Below are positions 33,141 to 43,800 of a stretch of 64,000 nt of DNA, piece after piece. The stretch is from Clostridia bacterium (lineage in GTDB: Bacteria > Bacillota > Clostridia > Lachnospirales > Lachnospiraceae), in assembly GCA_910574475.1 (NCBI GenBank), contig CAJTAT010000001.1:62001-126000 (forward strand), in the 5' to 3' direction. Every line of letters starts with the position of its first letter. Position 1 is the first letter of the stretch. A program made the position numbers and the translations under genes. The notes beneath the pieces are model-generated. The model did no database searches, was not told the origin of the DNA, and worked only from the letters and a program-made list of their open reading frames with translations.

Positions 33141-34679
33141 CTACACCTGCCTTTTTTGTCGAATCACGGGCCTGATACTGAAAATTGTCTCGAAGAACTC
33201 TGCCATGTGGGAGAACAAGCCCTGTTCCAGAGTAATATCCTCCACTGTATCTACTACAACTAAAAGTTCTCTCTCCTTTAATGTCACTCGCACTTTTTTA
33301 AACTTTTGTTTATGGCTTCTATCCATAGAATTGGCCACCCGCAAAATGGCGCTCAACTTTGAAATCAGCAGATAGTCGTTTCGATCCAAACTGGAACCCA
33401 CAGAAAATTCTTCAAAGGAAGCAAATTCTTTCGTATTAAAACGAATGGCATTGGCAATAATCTCTCTCTCCCGGTGGGACAGTCCGATGATTTCCGTTGA
33501 CATCACAATCTGGTAAGAACACTCTGCTGTATGATTCAGACTAATATATTTTCCACAGTCATGGAGGAGCACGGCGATCCGAAGGAGCAAGCGTTCCCGC
33601 TTGCCCATGCCGTGGATACGTTTCATCTTATCAAAGATAGTCAGGGCTAAGTATTCTGTCCCAGCCTGGTGAGTCTTGTCGCTGTGATAGCGCTTTGCCA
33701 TATTCTTTGCCGCTTCCACAATATCATTTTCAAAATTATGGCTGGACTTAAAAATTTTCATGCGCTCTGCATAGTCATAAGCCAGACCGTCGCTCAAGTT
33801 CAGACCAGGAATCCAGATGGTCTCCGCTCCCGTCTCTTCAATCAGCCGTTTGTAGATAATAAGAGCAGGCATAACAAGAGAAATATTGTCTGACTCCAAC
33901 CCCAGCCTCTGTGCCATTTCCTGGGGAGTCCGGGAAATCATCTCCTGATAAAGCTGATGGTATTCTTCTCTGCTAAAAGAAATATTCCGGCTTTCTGCGT
34001 CCCTCTTCATAGCATGGGAGATATAATCCCCCACCAGAATCATATGTTTGATTTCCCGATCCTTTAAGTACAGACGCTTATAACTTTTCAGCTCATTGTT
34101 AATCATTTCCTCAATGACATCGCCAAAATGTGTGGTCCGGTTCCTCACCTCCGACAAGCGCTCCCGTATTCGCATGGTACCCAGACGCAGATTCTCCGTA
34201 GATACCAGGGCGTCTTTATCAAAGAGAGATATCTGGATACTTCCTCCGCCCACATCCACAATCGCTGTTCCCTTCTGGATAATCTTCTGAAAAGATTCTT
34301 CATTGGAGGCAATGGATTTATATCCCAGAAAGCGCTGCTCTGAATTACTGAGAACCTCCACTACCAGACCTGTGCGCACCTGAATCTTATCCAGAATCAA
34401 CAGACAATTCTTTGTCTCACGAATGGCGCTTGTGGCGCAAGCCCGGTAATCATCCACCTGATACCCCTTCATAATACGCGTGAAATCTTCCAGTACCAGA
34501 CAGAGTTCTTCCAGCATTTCATTCCCGATCTTGCCATATCGATAGGCATCTCTGCCCAGCTCAATGCCGTGGCGGACATAGTCTATCTGTTTGATTCCGT
34601 TTTTTTGTGACAGCTCCATGATCTTCATTCCCACTTCATAGGAACCAATGTCAATGGCTGCAAAGGTTATAATCTGCAT
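33141..34679 (-). CDS. ppx: Ppx/GppA-family exopolyphosphatase with HD domain
   Basis: About 512 residues. The ASKHA-fold phosphatase core has AAIDIGSYEVGMKI (phosphate-binding loop), ATSAIRE and VDVGGGSIQISLF. The C-terminal part is an HD-like domain (RIAVLLHDCGKYISLNH), as in longer Ppx proteins. Expected activity is release of phosphate from polyphosphate ends, or hydrolysis of pppGpp. Pairing with ppk1 favours polyphosphate. The ATG at 34679 has AAAGG 10 bases upstream. A GTG at 34688 overlapping the dut stop (GTGA) is an alternative start. Some residues of the canonical first loop vary (SYEVG instead of SNS), so specificity may differ. Confidence 0.88.
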   Translation of the reverse strand: MQIITFAAIDIGSYEVGMKIMELSQKNGIKQIDYVRHGIELGRDAYRYGKIGNEMLEELCLVLEDFTRIMKGYQVDDYRACATSAIRETKNCLLILDKIQVRTGLVVEVLSNSEQRFLGYKSIASNEESFQKIIQKGTAIVDVGGGSIQISLFDKDALVSTENLRLGTMRIRERLSEVRNRTTHFGDVIEEMINNELKSYKRLYLKDREIKHMILVGDYISHAMKRDAESRNISFSREEYHQLYQEMISRTPQEMAQRLGLESDNISLVMPALIIYKRLIEETGAETIWIPGLNLSDGLAYDYAERMKIFKSSHNFENDIVEAAKNMAKRYHSDKTHQAGTEYLALTIFDKMKRIHGMGKRERLLLRIAVLLHDCGKYISLNHTAECSYQIVMSTEIIGLSHREREIIANAIRFNTKEFASFEEFSVGSSLDRNDYLLISKLSAILRVANSMDRSHKQKFKKVRVTLKERELLVVVDTVEDITLEQGLFSHMAEFFETIFSIRPVIRQKRQV

Positions 34680-34684
34680 ACCTC

Positions 34685-35128
34685 TCACGCCTTTCCAGTA
34701 CTTCCAAAACCGCCTCTGTCCACATTTCCCAAGGTCTGTGTCTCCTCAAAGACAAGCTCTGGCTGATGCTCCATGATTCGGAACTGACAGATCCGATCAT
34801 TCACATGAATGACCGTATCCCGCAGGGCATAGGCGGACATATACCACTGATCATTATCCCCACAGTAGGTTTCATCAATAATCCCCATATGGTTCGTCTG
34901 AATGATTCCAAAATTTTTAAATGTGCTGCTGCGGGGAACCACGTGGGCCTCATAGCCTTTGGGAAGCACCATTGCAACTCCCAGGGGGATTAACCGCACT
35001 TCCCCTGCTTTCATGGTAATTTCCTCTGCCGCACGCAGATCGATCCAGTCTGACTTATCTCCGATAAAGGTTAGTTTCTCAATTTTATCTGAAAAATATT
35101 TAATCCTTATGGTTTTTCTTTCTGACAT
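34685..35128 (-). CDS. dut: dUTP diphosphatase (dUTPase)
   Basis: 147 residues, the trimeric dUTPase family. Visible motifs are the central strand with the substrate-site Asp ([14 protein letters not shown]; the usual Arg of Y-R-G is Cys), [14 protein letters not shown], and the C-terminal P-loop-like RGGFGSTG that closes over the substrate. It hydrolyses dUTP to dUMP and pyrophosphate, preventing uracil incorporation. The ATG at 35128 has GGGAGAG 8 bases upstream. The longer frame to 35182 reads into the cinA stop region without support. It is followed immediately by ppx with overlap or near-overlap. Confidence 0.9.
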   Translation of the reverse strand: MSERKTIRIKYFSDKIEKLTFIGDKSDWIDLRAAEEITMKAGEVRLIPLGVAMVLPKGYEAHVVPRSSTFKNFGIIQTNHMGIIDETYCGDNDQWYMSAYALRDTVIHVNDRICQFRIMEHQPELVFEETQTLGNVDRGGFGSTGKA

Positions 35129-35183
35129 CTGATTTCTCTCCCTTACTAACAGTCTCATAGCGTTTTCACAGCGCAGGCTCAAA

Positions 35184-36434
35184 TTAAAACTTGATGGTCT
35201 CTAAAATACCTGTGCGAAGAAGAGTCAGGGCTGATACTACAGCGCTCTCCCGAATTTTAGCCCGGTTTCCGGTAAATTGGAATTTCTCCACATGCATATC
35301 TCCTTTTACAGACACTGCGATATAGACAAGTCCCACCGGCTTTTCCTTGGTTCCTCCGTCAGGGCCGGCAATCCCTGTGATAGCCACAGCCACATCAGAT
35401 CCCGTTGTCAAAATGGCGCCTTTCGCCATCTCTTTTGCCGTCTTGTCACTGACAGCCCCAAACTCCTTCAAGGTTAACTTTTTGACACCTATGAGCTTCC
35501 TCTTTGCCTTATTGGAGTAAGTGATAAATCCCTGTTTTAACACTTCGGAAGCTCCCTGTACATTGACCAGGCGCCCTGTAAAAAGTCCGCCCGTACAGGA
35601 TTCCACAGTGGTCAGTGTGAGATTTTGTTCTTTAAGAAGCTGGACAACTGCCTCCTCCAAGGTCATCTGCTCGTCTGTTGTATAAATATTGCCTCCGAAA
35701 CGTACCTTTAATTCCCGGATCAGTGGTTTCATCAGCTTTTTCGCCGCAGCCTTGTCCTCTGCCTTGGCCGTCAGCCGCAGATGTACCTCACCAGTCTTCG
35801 CGTAGGTAGCAATGGTGGGATTTGACTGAGCCGCAATCAGATCTCCAATCATTGTCTCTACCTTACTCTCACCCATACCACATATTTTGATGGTTTCTGA
35901 CAGAATGGTTTCTGGCTGCTTTTTATTCAGATAAGGAAAAATATCCTGGTTAAACATAGGCTTCATCTCATTTGGCGGCCCTGGCAATAAAATCACAATC
36001 TTGTCGCCCTCCTCCAAAATAAGCCCAGGCGCAGTTCCATTGTCATTGTCCACTACGATTGCTCCCTCAGGAACCATTGCCTGTTTCCAGTTATTCTCTG
36101 TGATCTCTTTGATTCCCCGGACATCAAAGTAGGCCTGAATTCTCTCTTTCGTATGAGGATCTTCCACCAATCCTTTTCCAAATGCCCGTGCAGCAATCTC
36201 TTTCGTCAAATCATCCTGAGTAGGGCCCAGGCCGCCTCCTAAAATGACTACGTCAGAGCGGCCAAGAGCAAGCTTTAATGTCTCCTCAAGCCTCTCAGGG
36301 TTATCTCCCACTACAGTCTGGTAATAGAGAGAAAGTCCAAGCTGCGCGCATTTCTCAGACAAGAAAGCCGCATTGGTGTTCACAATGTTGCCAAGTAAAA
36401 TCTCTGTTCCCACTGAAATCAATTCCACTACCAT
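35184..36434 (-). CDS. cinA: CinA-family competence/damage-inducible protein, NMN deamidase
   Basis: 416 residues with both CinA domains. The N-terminal MoCF/COG1058 domain has [31 protein letters not shown] and LLPGPPNEM. The C-terminal deamidase domain has [31 protein letters not shown] and [11 protein letters not shown]. The enzyme returns nicotinamide mononucleotide to the NAD salvage pathway and may also hydrolyse ADP-ribose. The ATG at 36434 lies after AAGGAG with 8-9 bases between, and 1 bp after the pgsA stop. In many Firmicutes recA follows; here dut follows instead. Confidence 0.95.
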   Translation of the reverse strand: MVVELISVGTEILLGNIVNTNAAFLSEKCAQLGLSLYYQTVVGDNPERLEETLKLALGRSDVVILGGGLGPTQDDLTKEIAARAFGKGLVEDPHTKERIQAYFDVRGIKEITENNWKQAMVPEGAIVVDNDNGTAPGLILEEGDKIVILLPGPPNEMKPMFNQDIFPYLNKKQPETILSETIKICGMGESKVETMIGDLIAAQSNPTIATYAKTGEVHLRLTAKAEDKAAAKKLMKPLIRELKVRFGGNIYTTDEQMTLEEAVVQLLKEQNLTLTTVESCTGGLFTGRLVNVQGASEVLKQGFITYSNKAKRKLIGVKKLTLKEFGAVSDKTAKEMAKGAILTTGSDVAVAITGIAGPDGGTKEKPVGLVYIAVSVKGDMHVEKFQFTGNRAKIRESAVVSALTLLRTGILETIKF

Positions 36435-36435
36435 A

Positions 36436-36978
36436 TCAAATATCTCCTTCCAACAATACTCCTTTGTTCTTGGCCAGATAGTCAAGTAACGAAATAACGG
36501 TAAGTATTAATGCAATCCACGTGACAATCGTCTCTATCGTTTCAAACACGCCTCCCAGATTCAGAATCAATAAAATAATCATAATCATCTGGAACGTAGT
36601 TTTAAACTTCCCCCAATAGCTTGCCGCAATTACCACTCCATTATCCGAAGCCACAAGACGAAATCCGCTGATAATAAATTCTCTGGCAATAATCACAATC
36701 ACTATCCAAGCATCCAGGCGCTCCATCTCCACCAGACAGATCATAGCGGAGCACACCAGCAGCTTATCTGCAAGGGGATCCATAAACTTTCCGAAATTCG
36801 TCACAAGATTGTATTTTCTGGCAATTTTCCCATCCAAAAGATCTGTCAGGCTGGCTATCACAAAAAGTCCCAGAGAAATGTATTTTCCATAGGCCCCTCC
36901 CAAATCTGTCAACATAAAAAGCACAAAGAAGGGAATCATAACTACACGCAGTACCGTTAGTTTGTTTGGCAAATTCAT
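36436..36978 (-). CDS. pgsA: CDP-diacylglycerol-glycerol-3-phosphate 3-phosphatidyltransferase
   Basis: 180 residues with about five membrane helices and the CDP-alcohol phosphatidyltransferase signature, D-G-x2-A-R-x8-G-x3-D-x3-D (LLDGKIARKYN, then GKFMDPLADKLLV). It makes phosphatidylglycerol phosphate from CDP-diacylglycerol and glycerol 3-phosphate at the membrane, the first step to phosphatidylglycerol and cardiolipin. The start overlaps the rimO stop by 4 bp and AGGAGA precedes the ATG. The rimO-pgsA-cinA order is common in Firmicutes and supports the calls. Confidence 0.94.
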   Translation of the reverse strand: MNLPNKLTVLRVVMIPFFVLFMLTDLGGAYGKYISLGLFVIASLTDLLDGKIARKYNLVTNFGKFMDPLADKLLVCSAMICLVEMERLDAWIVIVIIAREFIISGFRLVASDNGVVIAASYWGKFKTTFQMIMIILLILNLGGVFETIETIVTWIALILTVISLLDYLAKNKGVLLEGDI

Positions 36979-38297
36979 ATCAGTTCTCCTATCAAATCAT
37001 ACTCAACCGCCCCAGTCACCTGAACCTTTGCGAAATCTCCACTCACCAGCGTTTTGTCTGTATGAATGAAAAGATAGCCGTCCACGCCTGGCGCATCCTT
37101 ATAAGTTCTGCCTACATAGGCCTCTTCATCCGTCACCTTCCCTTCAATCATGACCTCAAGTACCTGGCCCACAGCTTCCTGTGCTTTATCGAAAGCAATT
37201 TCCTGTTGCAATTCCATCAGCTCTGCCCAGCGCTCTTCCTTCACCTCTTCTTCTATCTGCCCTGGCATCCCCGCTGCTGGAGTCCCCTCCTCTGGAGAAT
37301 AGGGAAACACGCCCAGTCTGTCAAATTCGCACTCATCTACAAAGGCCATCAATTCTTCGTGATCCTCCTGTGTCTCTCCCGGGAACCCGGTAATCAGCGT
37401 CGTACGCAGACAAATATCTGGGATCTCCGTCCGCAAATATCTCACAATCTCTTTCAAGTCTTTCTGGGTTGTCTTTCTTCCCATACGCTTTAAGATCTCA
37501 TCCGAAGCATGCTGAATGGGAAGATCCAGGTAATGGCAGATTTTGGGTTCTTCCTTTATAACTTTGACCAGATCCTGGGTAATCTCCTCTGGATAACAAT
37601 ACTGGATCCGAATCCAACGAATTCCTTTTATAGCGCACAGCTTCTTTATAAGTTCCGTAAGCCTTTTCTCCCCATAAAGATCCATCCCGTAAAGAGTCGT
37701 CTCCTGAGCTACCAGAATTAGTTCTTTTACGCCCTGACTCGCCAAATCCTGGGCTTCCTCCAAAAGCTGCTCCATGGGAACACTTCGATATCTTCCCCGA
37801 ATCTTTGGAATAATACAGTAAGTACAGTGCTTGTCGCAGCCTTCTGCAATCTTTAAATAAGCATAATGACCACCTGTAGTCAGGATCCGCTTGGCCTTAG
37901 CGGGCATAAGGCGGTTGATATCCTGAAACTTCAACTCTCTTTTGCCCTCCAATACCTCTTCTACTGTCTCTGCAATCACATCGTAGGTGGTGGTTCCAAG
38001 AACTGCATCTACTTCCTGAATCTCATCCAGGATTTCCTTTTGATACCTCTCTGCCAGACAGCCTGTGACAATCAGCGCCTTACAGCTTCCACTCTTTCGA
38101 TATTCTGCCATCTCCAGAATGGTATTGATACTTTCCTCCTTAGCATCATTGATAAAACAACAAGTATTGATCACAATTACGTCTGCCTGTGTCTCATCAT
38201 CTGTAAACTGAAATCCCTTTTCTCCCAAAAGTCCCAGCATCTGCTCAGAATCCACCAGATTCTTATCGCACCCAAGTGATATAAACAGTATCTTCAT
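36975..38297 (-). CDS. rimO: Ribosomal protein S12 methylthiotransferase
   Basis: 440 residues. The N-terminal UPF0004 domain has ISLGCDKNLVDSE (first cluster Cys) and NTCCFINDAKEES. The radical SAM core has EGCDKHCTYCIIP (C-x3-C-x2-C) and GRYRSVP. A C-terminal TRAM domain (about 370-440, EVMIEGKVTDEEAYVGRT) ends the protein. RimO adds a methylthio group to Asp of ribosomal protein S12 using two Fe-S clusters. The start motif MKILFISLGCDKN is typical of the RimO branch rather than MiaB. It lies 18 bp after the EamA transporter gene and overlaps pgsA by 4 bp. Confidence 0.95.
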   Translation of the reverse strand: MKILFISLGCDKNLVDSEQMLGLLGEKGFQFTDDETQADVIVINTCCFINDAKEESINTILEMAEYRKSGSCKALIVTGCLAERYQKEILDEIQEVDAVLGTTTYDVIAETVEEVLEGKRELKFQDINRLMPAKAKRILTTGGHYAYLKIAEGCDKHCTYCIIPKIRGRYRSVPMEQLLEEAQDLASQGVKELILVAQETTLYGMDLYGEKRLTELIKKLCAIKGIRWIRIQYCYPEEITQDLVKVIKEEPKICHYLDLPIQHASDEILKRMGRKTTQKDLKEIVRYLRTEIPDICLRTTLITGFPGETQEDHEELMAFVDECEFDRLGVFPYSPEEGTPAAGMPGQIEEEVKEERWAELMELQQEIAFDKAQEAVGQVLEVMIEGKVTDEEAYVGRTYKDAPGVDGYLFIHTDKTLVSGDFAKVQVTGAVEYDLIGELI

Positions 38298-38315
38298 CTT
38301 TGCCTCCTAATATAG

Positions 38316-39248
38316 TTATTTGCTGTGCTCTTTCTGTGGAAGCTGTGCAAGCACAATGGCAATAAACATTAGCACGCATCCCAGTGCTTCTCTGCGGCTT
38401 AAGCTCTGGCCTAAAAGCAGCAGCCCCGCAAGGACAGAAACGACTGACTCCAGGCTTAATATCAGAGAGGCAATTGTAGGGTTCATACCCTTCTGGCCCA
38501 CAATCTGTAAGGTATAACCCGCGCCGCTGGAAAGAACGCCTGCATAAAGAACGGGTTTCCACGCTGCTATAATCTGTGTAAGAGAAGGCTCTTCAAAGAT
38601 CAACATGGCGATCCCAGCCACAATCCCGCACACGAAGAACTGGATGCAGGACATCTTGACCCCATCCACATACTGGGTAAAATAGTCAATCACCAGAATG
38701 TGAACAGAAAAAAGAACCGCACAGATAAATACAAGAATGTCTCCTTTTCCAATTCGAAGACTTTCATTCATACACAAGAAATAAAGACCTGCCAGCGCGA
38801 ACAACACGCCAATCCACACAAGAGGTCCGCACTTCTTTTTTAAAAAAAGACCCAGTATTGGCACAATAATAATATAAAAAGCAGTGATAAACCCTGCCTT
38901 GCCCACAGTGGTATACTGAATCCCCAACTGTTGAAAACAGCTTGCAAAGCAGAGAGCCAGGCCGCAACAGATGCCGCCCAGAATCAATTGATTTCTCTGC
39001 TTTTTATAAGCCTTAGAGCTTTTCTCAACTTTCCTGGCAGAATTTTTCTCCACACCGCCAAGGCGGTTCAGCAAGGCAATGCAAGGAATCAGAACTATTC
39101 CGCCAATCAGAGAGCGGACACAGTTGAACGTAAAGGGACCCACATAGTCCATCCCTACGCTCTGAGCTACAAAGGCCACGCCCCAAACAATGGCTGTCAG
39201 CAGTAAAATCAGGGAATTGCGAATCTGCAGTCTATTCATTTTTGTCAC
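38316..39248 (-). CDS. EamA-family (DMT superfamily) transporter
   Basis: 310 residues forming about ten membrane helices in two EamA repeats. The first repeat ends in LFLKKKCGPLVWIGVLFALAG, and the second has EPVLYAG-like features (SLESVVSVLAGLLLLG). A short charged loop (residues 65-85) separates helices 2 and 3. Members export or import amino acids, nucleotide-like metabolites or sugars. The substrate is unknown. The ATG overlaps the last 4 bases of the lipoprotein gene upstream, so the two are probably coupled. The protein ends a few bases before rimO begins. Confidence 0.88.
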   Translation of the reverse strand: MTKMNRLQIRNSLILLLTAIVWGVAFVAQSVGMDYVGPFTFNCVRSLIGGIVLIPCIALLNRLGGVEKNSARKVEKSSKAYKKQRNQLILGGICCGLALCFASCFQQLGIQYTTVGKAGFITAFYIIIVPILGLFLKKKCGPLVWIGVLFALAGLYFLCMNESLRIGKGDILVFICAVLFSVHILVIDYFTQYVDGVKMSCIQFFVCGIVAGIAMLIFEEPSLTQIIAAWKPVLYAGVLSSGAGYTLQIVGQKGMNPTIASLILSLESVVSVLAGLLLLGQSLSRREALGCVLMFIAIVLAQLPQKEHSK

Positions 39249-39898
39249 CCCTCGTCAAAGCGCAGGGTGGATAGGATCATCTGCTGTTCTTCCCCTACTT
39301 CTTCATACAATCCAACTGTACAGTCCAGCCGAACTACATACAGCCTTTCATTATATCGGAGTATGTATAAATCACAAGTCTTCTCATCCTCGCCTGTTCC
39401 CTCTGAATAGCTTACCCATGTAGCCGGATACTCTCCCTCTCCAATCGTTACATCCTCTACTGTACACTCCTCATTGCTCTTATAGACAAAAGAATCCGCC
39501 AGGGCTTCTGTGGAATCTCCCTGTTCTTCCCAAATACTGACCCTGGAGCGAGAGGAGCGCAAATCCAAAAAACTGATCCCGTCACCGTCTATCTCCATAG
39601 AAAAGAGCTCCGGGTCATAAGCAACAGAAGCCTCCTCTACAACCTGTACCCTTGTGTATAGAACTTCTTCAAAAGTCTCTCCCCTCATAAGTACAACGGT
39701 CTCTTCGCCCAGGATCGTTCCAGGCTTTGTCTCAGGATCCTCCACGGCGAATATTTCATCTTCTGTGTTGTTTTTTTCCGGCTCATCTGAGGTCTGTCCC
39801 TCTATCACTACAATTTCTCCTGTCTCCTTCTTTCCACAGCCGTACAAAAGAGCTGCACAACACAAAAGAAGGCAGGCAATCGTTCCTTTTCTTATCAT
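39245..39898 (-). CDS. Predicted lipoprotein of unknown function
   Basis: 217 residues. The signal peptide ends in a lipobox (LLYGC, Cys21), so the mature protein should be lipid-anchored on the outer face of the membrane. An acidic linker (to about residue 55) precedes a mixed alpha/beta domain with several strand-like segments (VAYDPELFSMEID, TWVSYSEGTG, LYILRYNERLYVVRLDC) and no recognised catalytic motif. It is placed between the metallo-beta-lactamase lipoprotein and the transporter, 18 bp from the former. No family identified. Confidence 0.8.
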   Translation of the reverse strand: MIRKGTIACLLLCCAALLYGCGKKETGEIVVIEGQTSDEPEKNNTEDEIFAVEDPETKPGTILGEETVVLMRGETFEEVLYTRVQVVEEASVAYDPELFSMEIDGDGISFLDLRSSRSRVSIWEEQGDSTEALADSFVYKSNEECTVEDVTIGEGEYPATWVSYSEGTGEDEKTCDLYILRYNERLYVVRLDCTVGLYEEVGEEQQMILSTLRFDEG

Positions 39899-39916
39899 AA
39901 ATGTAAAATCTCCTAT

Positions 39917-40786
39917 TTATCTCTGAAATACCTGTAAGGTATTCCCGTCACTGGTACATGTAATCGTTCCATCAGAAGTCAAATATATCTCCGTCCCCAA
40001 ATCTTCCAGGATTTTTATGACTTCTTCCTCCGCTGGTTTTTCTTCTGAACAAGTAATGATGGCTACGAAAGGCGCAACAGCTTCTAAAAACTCTTCTGAG
40101 TTCTTCTCTTCTCTCCCATGGTGAGGTACCTTCAGCAAATCATGCCTAAGTCCGAACTCAGATTGTTCCAAAAGCTCCTTGAGCCGCGCTTTCTCACAGT
40201 CTCCAGCAAAGAGAAAACGCTGGCTACCATAAGTGAGGCTGAGTACAAGAGAAAAATCATTATCTCCCTCTTTGTACTCCTCCTGCTGAGGCGGGTAGAT
40301 TAGGCACTTGACATCCCCATCCCCCAGAGACAGATCCAACGTCTCCGTTACAATCACTGGATTTTGTTCTTTTTCCTGTATCACTGTCTCATATTCTTGA
40401 AACTGCCTGCTGTCTGATTCGTAATTTGGCTGGAAGACTTCTCCCACTTCCACCCCTTTTAGGATCCAGTCGGCCCCTCCCACGTGATCCTTATCAAAGT
40501 GTGTAAGCACAAGATAGTCCACATAAGAGATCTGCTGTTTTTCCAGATAATCCAGAATGACTCCGGCCGTGTCATCATATCCTGTGTCAATCAGCATCCG
40601 CTCTTTCACTGTCTCAATCAGAATAGCGTCACCTTTTCCCACGTCAAAAAAGGTCACTTTTATTCCCGGATTTTCTATGGTCTCTTCTGTTCTTTTTGGA
40701 AAACAGCCTCCCAAAAGAAGTAAGATACTAATCACAAACAGAAATCGAACAGGTAACTTCCAATTTTTCCATGGTTTTTCCATCAT
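39917..40786 (-). CDS. ComEC-like metallo-beta-lactamase-fold lipoprotein
   Basis: About 289 residues. The signal peptide has lipobox LLGGC, with the anchoring Cys near residue 29. The domain matches the MBL part of ComEC/Rec2: VTFFDVGKGDAILIE, the metal-binding LVLTHFDKDHVGG, FLFAGDCE, VPHHGR and a late GTITCTSDG strand. Free-standing versions are usually secreted nucleases or phosphodiesterases of unclear role. The ATG at 40786 follows GAGGAAGG. The frame continues nine codons further but includes no better site. It lies 100 bp downstream of the large surface protein gene. Confidence 0.87.
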   Translation of the reverse strand: MMEKPWKNWKLPVRFLFVISILLLLGGCFPKRTEETIENPGIKVTFFDVGKGDAILIETVKERMLIDTGYDDTAGVILDYLEKQQISYVDYLVLTHFDKDHVGGADWILKGVEVGEVFQPNYESDSRQFQEYETVIQEKEQNPVIVTETLDLSLGDGDVKCLIYPPQQEEYKEGDNDFSLVLSLTYGSQRFLFAGDCEKARLKELLEQSEFGLRHDLLKVPHHGREEKNSEEFLEAVAPFVAIITCSEEKPAEEEVIKILEDLGTEIYLTSDGTITCTSDGNTLQVFQR

Positions 40787-40886
40787 ACATCCTTCCTCGC
40801 ACAGACATAGCAATCTATGAAAGTGCCGTTAACCGGCAAAAGACGGTATTGGGAGCGTGTATCCTTTGTCCACTGAGGGTATCATA

Positions 40887-43800
40887 TCACGTTTTCCTCT
40901 GTTTCTCAAGTATTGAAAATATTGGCTTTCGGAATCCAAATATTACCAGTCCAGCACTTGCTCCTATCAGATCAAGTATTACGTCCGGTGAAGTTTTTGC
41001 TTCTTCGACAGAGGAAAGCGTCGTTTCACTTTTTGGCTGTACCTGAATACTTTCTTCCCTTGGAGGAATATGAATTTTAAATGGACTTGCCACAAAAAAG
41101 TATATTTTCTCAGTCTTTGTTACATTTCCTGCTGCATCCCAGGCCTCCACTTTTACAGACTGCCACTCATCCGATTTTGAGGCTGTTACTGTGAAAAATC
41201 CATGATTTTCTCTTAAGTCTTCCTGTGCGCTCTCCGCCACACATTCATCATTCAAATATACCCTGGCTCCTTTGAGTATCATCTGGTCTTTTATATCCAC
41301 CTGAATCTCTCGCTTATATCCCCTGTATTTTCCATTTTCCTCCACTCCTGTGATTACCACGCTGGGCTTCGTCTTGTCCACCATAAACTCAACAGTCTTT
41401 TCCTTGATCCGATTTGTGGAAATATTAGACGCCCGATCTTCCGAATACAGTGTAATGACATAAGTTCCGTCTTTCTGAAAATTTTGTCTCCGAATCTCAT
41501 ATCGATACGTCTTCCATGTATCCTCGCTTCCAGAAAATTCTGTCGTATAATCCTCCCCTTCCTGCAAGTGAACTACTTCTCCGTCCCGGCTGTATGTGAC
41601 TTTTTTCCCTTCCAGCAAATCTACATTATATTCTTCAATGATAATCTCTGGTTCCAGATTCGTGTAGTATGTGCCTCCTGGTCCTGCCAGCTTTTCTGTC
41701 TCTTGTTCCAGCACATACACAGAGCCAAACCGATTGACAGAAAATAAAAGTTCAGCCTCTGCCTTGTTTCCTGCCAGATCTACCGCCTCTGCTGTGATGC
41801 GGTATAGATCATCATTTTCCGGTACCCGCTCAAAGTCTTTCCATTTCACAGAAAGGTTGTATTTTGAAGACTCCTTTGAACTGTCAGGAATCCTTCCCTG
41901 GCCATTACTTCCCTCAAAACGTATTTTTAGCTGTTCTCCATCGTAATTTGTATCCTGCACCTCCAGTCTGGGAGACACAGTTCCATTGTTTGCCGAGCGA
42001 TCCTCTACATCAAAAAATAGTATCTGGGGTGGAGTTAAATCTATGACAAATTCTTCAGACAGATACACTTTAGCCATATTTCCTGCCAAGTCCATACACT
42101 CTGCCTGCAATTGAAAGAGTCCGTCAAAGTCAAAAACCGCTTCTGTCTGCCAAGTCTTACCTATCTGCGCCTTCTCCTGGCTCCATCCTTCCTTTTGTTC
42201 TTCCTGAAAGGGATTGATTCTAGGAGGATTTATAGACAGCCCTCTATGAGATGCCTGTATCTTAATCGCCCCATCCTCTGGTCGAAAATTTTGTTCCAAA
42301 ATATCAATCACTGCCTTTCGTTCCTGTCCATAGTATTTCTCATGATGGGCCTGAACCTGATTCCAACTTACCTGAATGACGGGCGGAGTCTTGTCTATGA
42401 TAAAAGATTCCACTTTCCCGTAGCTTCCCTGATTCCCTGCTGCATCCCTTAAGGAAAATCCAAATGTATATTCCCCATCCCGGTCAAATACTACTTTTGT
42501 GATCCACGCGCAGGTATCACTGTGCCCCAGATGATCAGGGTTCTCAGAACCTTCACACCCATCTCCCTTTTGATGGAACCAGGAAAGCTCATGCACTTCC
42601 ATTCCTGTCAGTTCCATCTGTACGTCTGTAGGATCAAAGTTTCGCTCTGTCACAGTGATCACAGCCGTCCGGTCTGCCCTGTAGTATTTTTCATTTCGCG
42701 CATCCGTATTGATCCATTCTACCTCTACCCGAGGTGCAACTGTATCAATGTGGATCTCAGGGACAGAAGCTATCTTCGTCTTATGACCCGCCAGATCGGT
42801 CAGTTCCAAAGAGACAGGAATCTGATTTTGATTTTGCCCTGCTGCCTGAATGGTAAAAGAATGTTCCGTCTCTGTCACAACCTCCTGTTCTTTTTCCGCA
42901 AAAGAGAGTCTCTCTTCTTGCTCTCCTGCCTGAAAAGTAACCGAACCTATCCCGGAAAAGGTATCCTTCATATTTACATTTACTCTCACGTCTCCCCGAT
43001 AAAAGTGCTCCTTCTTCCCCTCCCCTTCCACAAAAATCACCTCAAGGGATACATTCTGTCTATGGATTTCGTCAGACTCAGCCAAAAGTCCCACAGTCTC
43101 TGTCCAGGATCCCATCTCATTTCCCGCCTGATCTTTTGCTATGGCTTTTATGGTCCCCTGAAAAGAATCAGGGATTGTAAAAGCCACATAAGCACGGTTG
43201 CTTCCTTCCTCTTCTTGGAGAATCTCGCCTCTGTGGGCAGTGACTGTTTTGGATATATGCGCCTCCTCTTTATCTTTTAAGTCTGCCAGCTCCCACAAAG
43301 TATAGGTGATGCTTTCCACTCCGCTAATCTCGTCAAAGGCCTGAATTCTCACCTCTATCTCAGGCTTGCAAAAATATCCAAAGGTGACTCCTCGAATCAT
43401 TTTTTTGAAAAAGCTCTCTTCTTGTGCCCTCCAAGTAATATCTCCTGTTGGCCTTCCATCGTCTCCTTCTTTTAACTTTATCTCTGGGGGTGTCCTATCC
43501 AGGCAGCAGGTTCCCAGTATGAACTTCTCACCACCTTCCGATGTATCTTGTAATGGACAGAGCTCCTCATATTTTCCCAGACATTCCTTGGTGTAATTGC
43601 CAGCCTCGTCCATCACCACTGCTGAAAGAGTATAGTGTGCCTGGGTTCTTAATTGTATGCTGAGTGTCACAATATTTTCTGACTCTGATATTTCTATTGG
43701 GCAGTTATCCCCCTCTCTCAATTCATCACCCAGTAATTGTTCCAGCTCTTTTAAGCTCTTCTCATGTAAGAATGATACTTCTTCACAGGAGACTTCCCCG

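Noticed and set aside
42522-43280. 252-codon plus-strand open frame
   Set aside because: It is fully antisense to the large surface protein gene, has no ribosome-binding site and shows no family features; it is a shadow frame.
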